Under the pieces are notes generated by a model, which was not told the origin of the DNA, ran no database searches, and saw nothing but the letters and a program-made list of their open reading frames with translations. A stretch of DNA of 36,596 nucleotides from an uncultured Porphyromonas sp. (GTDB lineage Bacteria > Bacteroidota > Bacteroidia > Bacteroidales > Porphyromonadaceae), in contig UQDF01000018.1 of the NCBI GenBank assembly GCA_900539765.1, positions 1 to 36,596 of the forward strand. The letters are read 5' to 3'. A program made the position numbers and the translations under genes. Positions 7,565 through 16,039 of the stretch are shown in pieces (positions within the stretch are counted from its first letter, which is position 1; each line of letters starts with the position of its first letter).

Positions 7565-8818
7565 ATGGCACAGAATATAAAAGTAGGAGACACCATCCGC
7601 TACCTCAATGCGTCGGGCGGTGGTGTCGTCAAGCGTATCGAGCGTGGCGTGGCGTGGGTCGAGGGCTCCGACGGCTTCGAGCTACCCACACCGATACATG
7701 AATGCGTCGTGGTGGACAGCCGCGACACCTTCGTACCAGCATACAAGCCCCCCGTAGTGAAGCGACAAGAGCCGACAGCGCAACAACCTAAAAGCGGTGC
7801 GCCCGTGGCGACTCCCGCCACCCCAGAGCCAGTCGAGAGCGCAGAGCAAGACTTGAGCTTTGTGGCACCTCTCTCCAAGGGCCCTTGGTTTGATCGCTCA
7901 GGAGGCGAGCAGCTACAGGTGCATGTCGCCTATCTGCCCGTATCGTACGAACACTTCGGACAGTCTCCCTACGAGACTTATCTGATCAACGAGAGCAACT
8001 ATCATCTACTCTTCACTTATAGCACGACAACCACAGCGGGAGGCTACAAGCTTCGCTCAGCGGGCGTCCTAGAGCCGGATATGCGAGTATTGGTCGAGGA
8101 GTTTGACGCGTCAGAGATCAACGATCATGCCATCTCACACTTCCAGTTTATCGCCTACAAGCCTGAGCGTACCTATCGCTCCATGCCTCCTGTAGAGCGT
8201 CAGGTGCGGATGGATGTGGTCAAACTGGTGAAGCGTCACGCGTTTCGTGAGAATCCCTTCTTTGACGAGGATGCCCTCGTGATCCCTGTCCTAGAGGCGT
8301 ACGATGGCACCCGCCAAGCTCCTGCCGAGGAGCCAACCCCAGTACCGAATCGCTCAGGAGCCTTGCCACAGCGTGCTATCGAGCGTACAGCGCAGGCGAC
8401 AGTAGCACAAAAGAGTGCACAGAAAGCTTCACAAAAGCCTACAAAGAAGGCTAGTGCTAAGCCTCAGTCTGAGTCCAAGCGCCCCGACACCCCAGTAGCT
8501 CCACAGGCTGCACCCGCAGCAACCGAGCAAACGATCGAAAAGGTAGGGCTAGAGGCGGAGCGTATCCTCCCGAACACTACGGGGATGACTCCACACGAGG
8601 TGCTGCTCTATCAGCTGAAGAACTTCCGCCGTGAGCTAGACAAGCGACTCGATCGTCGTGGCAGTAAGGTAGTCTTCATCCACGGAGCTGGTCAGGGCGT
8701 CCTGCATCAGCTGATCATCAATCGCATCGAGCAGGACTACCCGATGGTGCAGTATCGAGACGTCACGTTCGACGGCTTCCCGATGGGTGCTATCGAAGTC
8801 ACTATCTCAGCAAAGTAA
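7565..8818 (+). CDS. DUF2027 and Smr-domain protein
   Basis: A 417-residue, probably cytoplasmic protein with no signal peptide. About residues 1-65 form a small beta-barrel-like start (IKVGDTIRYLNASGGGVVKRIERGVAWVE, quoted in parts: the VGD and GGGVVKRI segments are typical of this family). About 95-250 is the DUF2027 core. About 250-335 is a low-complexity linker rich in Ala, Gln, Lys and Pro. About 345-417 is a Smr domain (KVVFIHGAGQGVLHQLI, with His-Gly in the conserved position, and an EVTI end). Smr domains elsewhere bind or nick nucleic acid; the job of this Bacteroidota fusion is not established. It is the first gene of a plus-strand operon, with the next gene only 9 bases away. Confidence 0.85.
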   Translation: MAQNIKVGDTIRYLNASGGGVVKRIERGVAWVEGSDGFELPTPIHECVVVDSRDTFVPAYKPPVVKRQEPTAQQPKSGAPVATPATPEPVESAEQDLSFVAPLSKGPWFDRSGGEQLQVHVAYLPVSYEHFGQSPYETYLINESNYHLLFTYSTTTTAGGYKLRSAGVLEPDMRVLVEEFDASEINDHAISHFQFIAYKPERTYRSMPPVERQVRMDVVKLVKRHAFRENPFFDEDALVIPVLEAYDGTRQAPAEEPTPVPNRSGALPQRAIERTAQATVAQKSAQKASQKPTKKASAKPQSESKRPDTPVAPQAAPAATEQTIEKVGLEAERILPNTTGMTPHEVLLYQLKNFRRELDKRLDRRGSKVVFIHGAGQGVLHQLIINRIEQDYPMVQYRDVTFDGFPMGAIEVTISAK

Positions 8819-8827
8819 CGACACATC

Positions 8828-9301
8828 GTGCTAGAGATCGAGCGTAAGTACCTCGTCGGTCGTGAGGACTACCTCCGAGAGGCGTCTCACCACCACCATA
8901 TCCGTCAGGGCTATCTGACAGCAGACGGACGGGTGACCGTGCGGGTGCGCATCATCGACGATGAGGCGCGAATCACCATCAAGGGGGGCTCCTCCCCTGA
9001 CGGACTGATCCGCTCCGAGTGGGAGTACCCGCTCCCTGTCGCTGACGCTGAGGAGATGCTGCGCCAGTGTGCTAGCAGTAGCCTCGAGAAGGTGCGCTAC
9101 TACGTGCCTTTTGGAGGTTTCGTGTGGGAGGTAGACCGCTTTGGCGGGCGACTAGAAGGCTTGGTCATGGCGGAGGTGGAGTTAACGAGTCCCACAGACC
9201 GTCCTGCGCTACCCTCTTGGCTGGGGCGTGAGGTGACGGGCGACCCGCGCTACTACAATGCGATGCTAGCGCAAGAGCTGGCGCCACCACCCACCACTTG
9301 A
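8828..9301 (+). CDS. CYTH-domain protein (triphosphatase-like)
   Basis: A 157-residue protein covering a single CYTH domain. The E-x-E-x-K signature is right at the N-terminus (E3, E5, K7 in MLEIERKYLV), followed by the RQGYL segment, VRVRI and ITIKG strands and a late EVEL strand, all as expected for the triphosphate tunnel fold. The start codon is GTG at 8828: no ATG lies between it and the signature, and starting later would remove catalytic residues. Small bacterial CYTH proteins usually hydrolyse inorganic tripolyphosphate; the substrate here is not shown. It sits between the Smr-domain gene (9-base gap) and dpp11 (38-base gap), so it is probably cotranscribed. Confidence 0.85.
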   Translation: MLEIERKYLVGREDYLREASHHHHIRQGYLTADGRVTVRVRIIDDEARITIKGGSSPDGLIRSEWEYPLPVADAEEMLRQCASSSLEKVRYYVPFGGFVWEVDRFGGRLEGLVMAEVELTSPTDRPALPSWLGREVTGDPRYYNAMLAQELAPPPTT

Positions 9302-9339
9302 GAGAATCAATAATACACTATATATAAAGATAACTACCT

Positions 9340-11502
9340 ATGACAACTCACCTAAGAAGAGTACTCCTGCTCCTGCTCACCAGTCTCTCTCTCTCGGCCG
9401 TAGCACTGGCCGACGGAGGTATGTGGCTACTGGAGCAGATGGCTGACCAAGCTGACGAACTCCAAGCTAAGGGACTACAGATCCCTGTGGAGGAGATATA
9501 CAATCCCGATGGTCCTTGCTTGCAGAGGGCGGTCGTGATGTTTGACGGGGGCTGCTCAGGCGTCTTCGTCTCGGAGCAAGGACTCGTTTTGACCAACCAC
9601 CACTGTGGCTACGATCAGATACAGAGCCACTCAGCCGTAGAGCACAACTACCTGCGTGACGGCATCTGGACGCAGTCGATGCGTGAGGAGCTACCCTGTC
9701 CTGGACTGGAGGTGATCTCGATCGATAAGATCACCAACGTGACCGACCAGGTGAATAAGCTGCTCAAGGAGTCTCCCTACAAGGAGGACCCGATGGCTGC
9801 ATTTTCCATTGCGACGCTCACCAAGATGATCCCTGCGATTGTAGGCGAGGAGGCTATGAAGCAGCCTGGCATTCGTTACGAGCTGAAGCCTTTCTATGGG
9901 GGCAACCGCTACTACCTCTTTACCAAGAAGGTCTTTACCGACGTACGGCTTGTAGCGGCTCCGCCCAGCGCTATCGGTAAGTATGGCTCCGACACGGACA
10001 ACTGGATGTGGCCTCGCCACACGGGAGACTTCTCCATATTCCGTGTCTATGTGGACAAGAACAATAACCCCGCCGACTACAGCGCCGACAATGTGCCGTA
10101 CAAGCCAGAGCGCTTTGCTGCGGTCTCTACTTCAGGCGTACAGCGTGACGACTTTGCGCTGATTATGGGCTTCCCAGGGACGACCAATCACTTCTTCACA
10201 GAGGCACAAGTGGACGAGTGGTCTGAGATAGATAATAACATACGTATCGAGATGCGTGGCCTGCGTCAGGAGGTGATGTTGCGTCGTATGCTCGCTGACG
10301 AGAAGGTCAACATACAGTACGCTGCTAAGTACGCTTACTCGCAAAACGGCTACAAGCGCGCTCAAGGTGCCAACTGGGCGATCCGCACTCGCAACCTGCA
10401 GGCGACCAAGCGTGCGCAGCAAGATGAGCTGTCGCAATGGGCTAAGGCAAACAACCGCCCCGAGGTGACCAAAGCTATCCAGACGATCGCTGACTGTGTC
10501 GCTGCGCGTCAGGAGGCACGTCGTGTGCAGTGGTACCTTATGGAGGGTATCCTGACACCGATCGAGTTCCTACAGATCCCGCTAGCTGACGGCAAGAAGC
10601 TCCAGCAGTGGAGCGACCCGAAGGTGCGCGAGGAGATCCTTAGCGAGTTGCGTAGTGGCTATGCTGCTTTCTATAATAAAGACTACGACCCAGAGGTCGA
10701 CAAGGAGGTCGCAACAGTGCTCCTGCAGCGCTACACGGAGCGCATCGATGAGGCGCACTGGCCAGAAGCCCTTCGTGAGGGAGTGGCTCAGTATCACTCG
10801 GTACAGGCGTATGTGGCTCATCTCTTCGACAGCTCGATCTTTGCTGATCCAGCACGCTTCGACGCTTTTCTCAAGACTCCCTCACGTGAGCAACTGCTGA
10901 ACGATCCGATGACGCAGTTTGCCGTGTCGACCATCAATCTCTTTGTCCAAATGCGTGAGCAGCAGGCTGCCTACGATGATCCGATCAAGCTGGCTCACAG
11001 AGACTACGTGCGTGGTGTGATGGATATGCAGGGTGCGCACAAGGTGTGGCCCGATGCTAACCTGACGCTCCGCTTTACCTATGGTAATGTGCGTGGCTAC
11101 GCTCCTCGTGACAATGTCTACTACGGTCATCAGACGACCCTCACGGGTGTGATGGAAAAGGAAGACCCCACGAGCTGGGAGTTTGCCCTGCCTGACCAGA
11201 TCAAGGAGATCTATAAGCAGAAGGATTACGGCGTCTATGCGCTACCCAGTGGCGAGATGCCAGTCAACTTCTGCGCTACGACCCATACGACGGGCGGTAA
11301 CTCGGGTAGCCCGGTCTTCGATAGCAAGGGGCGCCTGATCGGACTGAACTTCGACCGCAACTGGGAGGGTGTCGGTGGCGACATCGAGTACCTACCAGAC
11401 TACCAGAGGAGCATTATCCTAGATATACGCTATCTCCTCATGCTGGTCGACAAATATGGTCACTGCCAGCGTCTGCTCGACGAGATGAACCTTGTTAAGT
11501 AA
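9340..11502 (+). CDS. dpp11: Dipeptidyl-peptidase 11 (S46 family, Asp/Glu-specific)
   Basis: A 720-residue periplasmic serine peptidase that removes dipeptides from the N-terminus of peptides with Asp or Glu in second position, feeding amino-acid fermentation. A signal peptide ends near residue 24 (VALA-DGG). The catalytic His is in TNHHCGY (residues 87-88), a likely catalytic Asp is in HTGDF (about 230), and the nucleophile Ser655 is in GGNSGSPV. Arg673 in LNFDRNWEG is the residue that, in P. gingivalis DPP11, reads the acidic side chain; DPP7 enzymes have Gly there (FDGNWE). The length and the Ser655/Arg673 numbering agree with my memory of the P. gingivalis enzyme. There is no T9SS sorting domain, consistent with a periplasmic enzyme. 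It lies within the plus-strand operon. Confidence 0.93.
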   Translation: MTTHLRRVLLLLLTSLSLSAVALADGGMWLLEQMADQADELQAKGLQIPVEEIYNPDGPCLQRAVVMFDGGCSGVFVSEQGLVLTNHHCGYDQIQSHSAVEHNYLRDGIWTQSMREELPCPGLEVISIDKITNVTDQVNKLLKESPYKEDPMAAFSIATLTKMIPAIVGEEAMKQPGIRYELKPFYGGNRYYLFTKKVFTDVRLVAAPPSAIGKYGSDTDNWMWPRHTGDFSIFRVYVDKNNNPADYSADNVPYKPERFAAVSTSGVQRDDFALIMGFPGTTNHFFTEAQVDEWSEIDNNIRIEMRGLRQEVMLRRMLADEKVNIQYAAKYAYSQNGYKRAQGANWAIRTRNLQATKRAQQDELSQWAKANNRPEVTKAIQTIADCVAARQEARRVQWYLMEGILTPIEFLQIPLADGKKLQQWSDPKVREEILSELRSGYAAFYNKDYDPEVDKEVATVLLQRYTERIDEAHWPEALREGVAQYHSVQAYVAHLFDSSIFADPARFDAFLKTPSREQLLNDPMTQFAVSTINLFVQMREQQAAYDDPIKLAHRDYVRGVMDMQGAHKVWPDANLTLRFTYGNVRGYAPRDNVYYGHQTTLTGVMEKEDPTSWEFALPDQIKEIYKQKDYGVYALPSGEMPVNFCATTHTTGGNSGSPVFDSKGRLIGLNFDRNWEGVGGDIEYLPDYQRSIILDIRYLLMLVDKYGHCQRLLDEMNLVK

Positions 11503-11509
11503 GCCCCCT

Positions 11510-11824
11510 ATGGAGACACTACAACTAGAGGAGCAGATCGTCAAGATGCTCCGCACCGTCTACGACCCTGAGATCCCTGTCAATATCTACGACCTAGGTC
11601 TCATCTACAATGTGGATGTACAGGAGGAGGGAGCTAAGGTGGTGATCACGATGACACTCACGGCGCCCAATTGCCCGGCCGCAGACTTTATCCTACAAGA
11701 TGTACAGATCAAGGTCGAGAGCATCAAGGGCGTCAAGCGGTGTGACATCGAGCTCACCTTCGACCCACCGTGGGATAGCTCGATGATGTCCGAAGAGGCA
11801 CAGCTGGAGCTGGGCTTCCTCTAG
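11510..11824 (+). CDS. MIP18/DUF59-family Fe-S cluster assembly protein (SufT-like)
   Basis: A small cytoplasmic protein that probably helps deliver iron-sulfur clusters to target proteins. The motifs VYDPEIPVNIYDLGLIY, MTLTAPNCPAAD (with the conserved Cys) and ELTFDPPWDSSMMSE are all family hallmarks, and the length (104 residues) is typical. I chose the ATG at 11510, eight bases after the dpp11 stop. A TTG at 11492 would add six residues overlapping dpp11 and is less likely. It is in an operon between dpp11 and the LpxH-like gene; no functional tie with either is evident. Confidence 0.88.
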   Translation: METLQLEEQIVKMLRTVYDPEIPVNIYDLGLIYNVDVQEEGAKVVITMTLTAPNCPAADFILQDVQIKVESIKGVKRCDIELTFDPPWDSSMMSEEAQLELGFL

Positions 11825-11850
11825 GGCAAAGCGTTGCTGACACCCTACCT

Positions 11851-12630
11851 ATGGGAGCTATATACTTTCTCTCAGATGCACACCTAGGGTCGCCCTACCA
11901 CGACGATCCTAGGCGTGCCGAACTACGACTGGTCGCCTGGTTACGCTCCATAGCGGACGACGCCGAGGCGGTCTACCTGCTGGGCGATATGCTCGACTAC
12001 TGGTTTGACTACAAGTATGTCGTGCCGAGGGGCGCAGTACGCTTCCTCGCTGCTCTAGCAGACCTCGTGGAGCAAGGTGTCGAGGTGCACTACATCATGG
12101 GCAATCACGACCTCTGGCTCACCGACTACTTTACCCAAGAGCTAGGTGTCATCGTGCATCGTGATACAGTCGTCTGCCAGCTCAAAGGACGTACCTTCCG
12201 TCTGTCGCACGGACATCGAGAGTATGCCCTACGCTACAAGAAGGAACGCTGGCTCTTTGGCACTTTCGAGAGCCGACTGGCGCGCTGTCTCTATGCTGCG
12301 ATCCACCCTCGCTGGACGGTCGCCTTCGCTCAGCGATGGGCTTACCGCAATCGCCTGCGACAGATGCGAGCTGCCAACGATCCGTCACGACCTGGTCACA
12401 ATCCGCAGATGAATGTGGAGCGAGACGAGTGGCTCGTGCAGTACACCAAAGAGCTGATCACGCAGCAGCCCGAGATAGACTACTATATATATGGTCACCG
12501 CCACCTGCTGCTCAATCTCTCGCTTCCCGATGATCGTCGCTGCATCATCCTCGGCGACTGGATCCACTACAACTCTTACGCTCGCTGGGATGGCGAGTCG
12601 CTCACCTTATCGCTCTACGACGAGCAGTAA
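11851..12630 (+). CDS. lpxH: UDP-2,3-diacylglucosamine diphosphatase (LpxH-like metallophosphoesterase)
   Basis: A 259-residue calcineurin-like phosphoesterase, probably the step of lipid A synthesis that splits UDP-2,3-diacylglucosamine into lipid X and UMP at the inner face of the membrane. The metal-binding motifs appear in order: SDAHLG (D9, H11), GDMLDYWFDY, GNHD, SHGH and YGHRH. The W-F-D-Y after the second motif and the overall length fit the Bacteroidota LpxH-type enzymes. It is the last gene of the plus-strand operon; transcription probably ends in the hairpin at 12666-12706. The other lipid A genes (lpxA, lpxC, lpxD) are elsewhere in this window. A related phosphoesterase of other specificity cannot be excluded. 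Confidence 0.82.
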   Translation: MGAIYFLSDAHLGSPYHDDPRRAELRLVAWLRSIADDAEAVYLLGDMLDYWFDYKYVVPRGAVRFLAALADLVEQGVEVHYIMGNHDLWLTDYFTQELGVIVHRDTVVCQLKGRTFRLSHGHREYALRYKKERWLFGTFESRLARCLYAAIHPRWTVAFAQRWAYRNRLRQMRAANDPSRPGHNPQMNVERDEWLVQYTKELITQQPEIDYYIYGHRHLLLNLSLPDDRRCIILGDWIHYNSYARWDGESLTLSLYDEQ

Positions 12631-12761
12631 GAGACTGTTGCAAGAGTCAACATTCTCAGTAAACAAAACATCGGCTCATCTCGTCCTCCGAGGTGAGCCG
12701 ATGTTTGTATTTACTCAGGAGTCAGCTAACTGACTAGAGGAGACTATTGCAACAGTCAACA
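12631..12761. repeat. Direct repeat of a near-palindrome flanking a terminator
   Basis: GAGACTGTTGCAAGAGTCAA (12631 on) and GAGACTATTGCAACAGTCAA (12740 on) are near-identical over 22 bases. Each is one change away from the perfect palindrome GACTGTTGCAACAGTC. They bracket the strong hairpin at 12666-12706 in the gap between converging genes. Confidence 0.7.
12666..12706. terminator. Bidirectional terminator between converging units
   Basis: A very strong hairpin: 13 perfect pairs (AAACATCGGCTCA with TGAGCCGATGTTT), then a wobble pair and four more pairs around a TCCTC loop. It follows the lpxH-like stop at 12630 on the plus strand and the lipoprotein stop at 12766 on the minus strand. On the minus strand the trailing sequence is TTTTGTTTAC, so it suits that direction best. 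Confidence 0.8.
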
Positions 12762-12765
12762 GTCT

Positions 12766-13593
12766 CTAGAGATGGTCCGCAAAGGGACGCACGGAGTGTC
12801 CCATCTGACGATAGTTATCGACCAACTTACCGTCGTCAAAGATGCCCGCAGCACCCTCGCCGATCCACACATAGTATGCTGACGTATCGCCATCAGGCGT
12901 GCTGGTCCAGTAGAAGCCATCGGTGCCGACATACACTAGTTCGTCGTCATCGACAGCTCCCGCAAAGGGGAAGTGACGCTCCACATCATCTTGCTTATTT
13001 TGAGCCCAAAAGCTCTCTTTGGCGACCTCTTCGATAGTACCATCAAAGCTCTCTCCGAGAGGACGTACGGTGACTGTCAGGAGACCGCCCTCCTTCCCTT
13101 CTGATACTTGGTAGCGGTAGGCGGCTAGGAGCTTTTTGTCCTGAGCTGGGGGAAAGCCCTCCTCGGCAGCAGCCTTGGCGGGAGCTAGGCGGAGCGCATA
13201 GGAGATGCCATTGCCCATATTCTTGTAGTCAGAGCTGTAGGTCGCTTTTGTCTCTCCTATCTGAATAGCCTCCTCGACAGCTAGATGCTCGCTAGCGACC
13301 CCGAAGATGAGCGTAGGCTCCTCCAGGTCGGTGGTCAGCGGGATGATCCCAGCCCACTCGTATCGTGAGCCTACGTGGGTACCTTGTGGCACTGCTGTGA
13401 GCGCCTCTGAGTAAGTAAAGAAACTCTTAGCAGGATCACCCTCGAGGAGTAAATTCTCCTCCGCGATGTAGTCGAGAGGTGTGACTGACTGGACAACGAT
13501 AGGCTTAGCTGGCTGTGGCTCATCGTCACACGCTACGCAAGCCCCAAGTGCCAGTAGGATTACTAAGATGATAGACGGCTTTATCTGGATCAT
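12766..13593 (-). CDS. Lipoprotein with a FISUMP/C-type-lectin-like C-terminal domain
   Basis: A 275-residue predicted lipoprotein with a hydrophobic leader and a lipobox LGAC at Cys19, followed by Asp-Asp-Glu. The middle is not recognised. The last 60 residues (VGTDGFYWTSTPDGDTSAYY, then RQMGHSVRPF) resemble the end of Bacteroidota surface proteins of the Fibrobacter-paralogous / DUF1566 type, which have a C-type-lectin-like fold. This domain call rests on motif memory. The gene stands after a 172-base gap from the T9SS cargo gene upstream and has its own possible promoter, so it may be a separate unit. There is no T9SS sorting domain; it would be membrane-anchored. Confidence 0.7.
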   Translation of the reverse strand: MIQIKPSIILVILLALGACVACDDEPQPAKPIVVQSVTPLDYIAEENLLLEGDPAKSFFTYSEALTAVPQGTHVGSRYEWAGIIPLTTDLEEPTLIFGVASEHLAVEEAIQIGETKATYSSDYKNMGNGISYALRLAPAKAAAEEGFPPAQDKKLLAAYRYQVSEGKEGGLLTVTVRPLGESFDGTIEEVAKESFWAQNKQDDVERHFPFAGAVDDDELVYVGTDGFYWTSTPDGDTSAYYVWIGEGAAGIFDDGKLVDNYRQMGHSVRPFADHL

Positions 13594-13653
13594 ATTATTG
13601 ATGGATTAAGTGAATTGCTCTCGCTGAGACTGATAGCTTACCAGATCTCTTCG

Positions 13654-13661
13654 CAAATCTA
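13654..13661 (-). promoter_or_regulatory. Possible -7 element of the lipoprotein gene
   Basis: TAGATTTG on the minus strand fits TAnnTTTG and lies about 60 bases ahead of the ATG at 13593, just after the hairpin at 13674-13712. No clear TTG at the proper distance is seen. Confidence 0.35.
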
Positions 13662-13673
13662 CTCAAAAAAGTG

Positions 13674-13712
13674 ATAAGCCACGTGGGAAACGTCAAATCC
13701 CCACGTGGCTAT
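13674..13712 (-). terminator. Solo CACGTGG hairpin serving as terminator
   Basis: GCCACGTGGG (13678-13687) pairs perfectly with CCCACGTGGC (13700-13709), flanked by partly paired ATA/TAT. It belongs to the same family as the hairpins at 294-331 and 23702-23741. It lies 54 bases past the stop of the T9SS cargo gene ending at 13766, and a run of six T residues follows on the minus strand after a few bases. Confidence 0.6.
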
Positions 13713-13765
13713 CTTGTTTTATAGTCTCAGTTGATTAGAATAAGCCGACCCTAGATCGTCTCCTG

Positions 13766-16000
13766 CTAGCGCACCTTGTAGCTCTGGCTGCCGATGCGTA
13801 CGATGTAGGACGCCTCCGTCGGGAGTGTGAGCTCGAGCTCTCTGTCAGCCTGCTCTGAGCTATAAAGCAGTCGCCCTGTCACGTCATATACTTGTACAGA
13901 GTCGCCGTTAGGATTGACGATGGTCAGCACACCCTCTATCATCTTAGCGCTAGGCTCCGTCAGGACAAGCTGACTGACAGCCGTAGCCTTGCGGATCTCG
14001 CCAAGCTTAGAGAATTTACTCATGAGCAGCCCCTGCTCATTGGCCTTGACGGCTCTGACGCGGTGGTAGAGTGCATCCTGCTGCAGATGACTAGGCACAG
14101 AGACATCTATCGAAGTACCATTATGGAGTGGCTCGCCAAAGTAGGGAGCCAGATAGGACTCGCCCTTCTTAAAGCGCTGCGTGACTTTGAAGTTGTCCAC
14201 AAAGAGATACTCGGGCCCCTTGACAGCAAAGAGCGCAATGATGGAGCGCTTGCTACCATTCCTGAGCTGTACGGAGTAGTCTTGCCACTGATTGATGATA
14301 GGTCTCTGTGCCTCCTCTGCGATGTAGACGAGGTCTGCCTGCTCATACTTTTCAGTCTCCTCATTGTAGTTAAAGAGTGCGAGTGCAGCCTGTGGGAACT
14401 GATTGCTAGTCACATCATAGGCACCATACAGGCTGACCGATACACGGGCTACACCACCGCCGTGCGAGAGGTCTAGCTCGGGAGCCTGCATAGAGGCACT
14501 AGCACCATGGTTGATAAACTGCCACCCATCGAAGCCTACATAGTCTGTACATGGAGCGTAAGAGTACATCTCCCATCCAGGCATGTTGAGATCTGTGGGA
14601 TAAGCCTTAGCATAGCAACCTGCAGGAGGATTGTCCACGCCCCAACCAGTAGCGTTGCCCTCTAGGTCTTTGACGCCCGTAAAGTCTTCATCGATCAGCG
14701 TAACCTCAGAGTCGCTGTATATTCGTCGGTTATGGTAAGCCATATAGAAGTATCGACCAGCCGATGGCACTTCAGACCACGAGGCGACATAGTGATCAGC
14801 AGTCATATCTGATACGGCCTGTAGCTCTGGTACAGAGAGCCCATTGACCGCTTGGTCTACAGAGCGGTAAGACTCTTTGTCCCCCTGCACAGCTCGTACA
14901 TTGTAGTAGTAAACGTACTGCGGGTCGATGCCTGTGACCTTGTAGCTATTGGTCGTCACCTTTTGTCCCATTAGATAGTCCTTGCGGATCATAGGACGCT
15001 GTCCCATCGGATTGGGAGGGACGGTCTCATCGACATCCATATAGTAGACATCTACGAGATAACTGTCAGCCCCCTCGACAGCTGCCCAATTAGCGACAAA
15101 GCTATCAGCCGTAAAGTCTGTAAAGCTCGTCACCTTCGGAATGGGTAGGAAGGGCTTCATCTTGTACACCTCGACATCGTCTAGGAGGAGGTCAAAGTGG
15201 TAATCACCAGTCTCAGCGATCTCTTGACTCAGTGGCATCACCTGAAAGCCCATATTGACGATGGTACTATGACCAGCTCCAGCGAAGACCATCTCATAGG
15301 TATCCCACTCTGTCGATAGGGTCGTAATCTCTGGAGTCAGAGGACGCAGCACGCTCCACTCGCCCTTGTAGACGGGATTATCCCCATCTCGATACCAAGA
15401 GGTCTCAGCAGACTCGACGAAGAGCCTTACCATACAGAGCTTAGGGTCGATAGGCTGTGTCACCTTGGCCTTAAAGCGTAGGACGATGATATTGTCACTT
15501 GTGAGATCATCCTCATGTAGCGTGACATCCATCAGATCTAGGGGAGGTGTATTGAGTTTGGCTCCCTCTCTGCTTCCTAGATGTATAGCACCACCAGCAG
15601 CGTGTGTGGAGCCTTTGCCCTGGCACTCCTCGAAGGTTAGACCATCAAAGGTGCCTCCCCAGCCACGCCAGTGGGTGTACTGAGGATCGATGTTTTGCCA
15701 GATACGATACTTGTAGGTTCCATCGGGAGCGCAGATAGTCCCGATGGTGTCGGGTGCTAGTTCACTCCCGGCGGTCATGAGGGAGAAGTCCTCCCTGAGG
15801 AAGAGCGTCAGATCGCCCTTTGCCTCAGCTGGAGAGGTAAAGGCGGAGCGCATACCTGAGCGCCCTGAGACTACGGTGATCTCGGTACCCGCATTCCGTG
15901 GATTGACCAGAGCCTTGCGGGTCTGTAGCTCTTGAGCCGACAGACTCATCGCTACCGACAAAGCCATAAAGGCTAGTAAGAGAGTAATCGTTCGTTTCAT
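13766..16000 (-). CDS. T9SS-exported protein with jelly-roll and fibronectin type III-like domains
   Basis: I start at the ATG at 16000 (MKRTITLLLAFMALSVAM), giving a clean signal peptide ending SLSAQ and 744 residues; the longer frame adds 17 unlikely residues. About residues 60-300 resemble a carbohydrate-binding-like jelly roll (choice-of-anchor J type). About 305-400 is an Fn3-like domain (FTADSFVANWAAVEGADSY and relatives, in short: NWAAVEGADSYLVDVY). A second Fn3 start follows near 400 (DHYVASWSEVPSAGRYF), interrupted by another anchor-J-like domain (LIDEDFTG, then GWEMYSYAP). The last 70 residues are a T9SS type A domain (VQVYDVTGRLLY, then SYIVRIGSQSYKVR). Anchor-J modules also occur in gingipain adhesin regions, so adhesion is plausible but unproven. 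It is the fourth and last of a run of cargo genes. Confidence 0.83.
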   Translation of the reverse strand: MKRTITLLLAFMALSVAMSLSAQELQTRKALVNPRNAGTEITVVSGRSGMRSAFTSPAEAKGDLTLFLREDFSLMTAGSELAPDTIGTICAPDGTYKYRIWQNIDPQYTHWRGWGGTFDGLTFEECQGKGSTHAAGGAIHLGSREGAKLNTPPLDLMDVTLHEDDLTSDNIIVLRFKAKVTQPIDPKLCMVRLFVESAETSWYRDGDNPVYKGEWSVLRPLTPEITTLSTEWDTYEMVFAGAGHSTIVNMGFQVMPLSQEIAETGDYHFDLLLDDVEVYKMKPFLPIPKVTSFTDFTADSFVANWAAVEGADSYLVDVYYMDVDETVPPNPMGQRPMIRKDYLMGQKVTTNSYKVTGIDPQYVYYYNVRAVQGDKESYRSVDQAVNGLSVPELQAVSDMTADHYVASWSEVPSAGRYFYMAYHNRRIYSDSEVTLIDEDFTGVKDLEGNATGWGVDNPPAGCYAKAYPTDLNMPGWEMYSYAPCTDYVGFDGWQFINHGASASMQAPELDLSHGGGVARVSVSLYGAYDVTSNQFPQAALALFNYNEETEKYEQADLVYIAEEAQRPIINQWQDYSVQLRNGSKRSIIALFAVKGPEYLFVDNFKVTQRFKKGESYLAPYFGEPLHNGTSIDVSVPSHLQQDALYHRVRAVKANEQGLLMSKFSKLGEIRKATAVSQLVLTEPSAKMIEGVLTIVNPNGDSVQVYDVTGRLLYSSEQADRELELTLPTEASYIVRIGSQSYKVR

Positions 16001-16039
16001 AGACGAATAAGGGTTTAGTGATATGTGAGGAAAAAGAAA

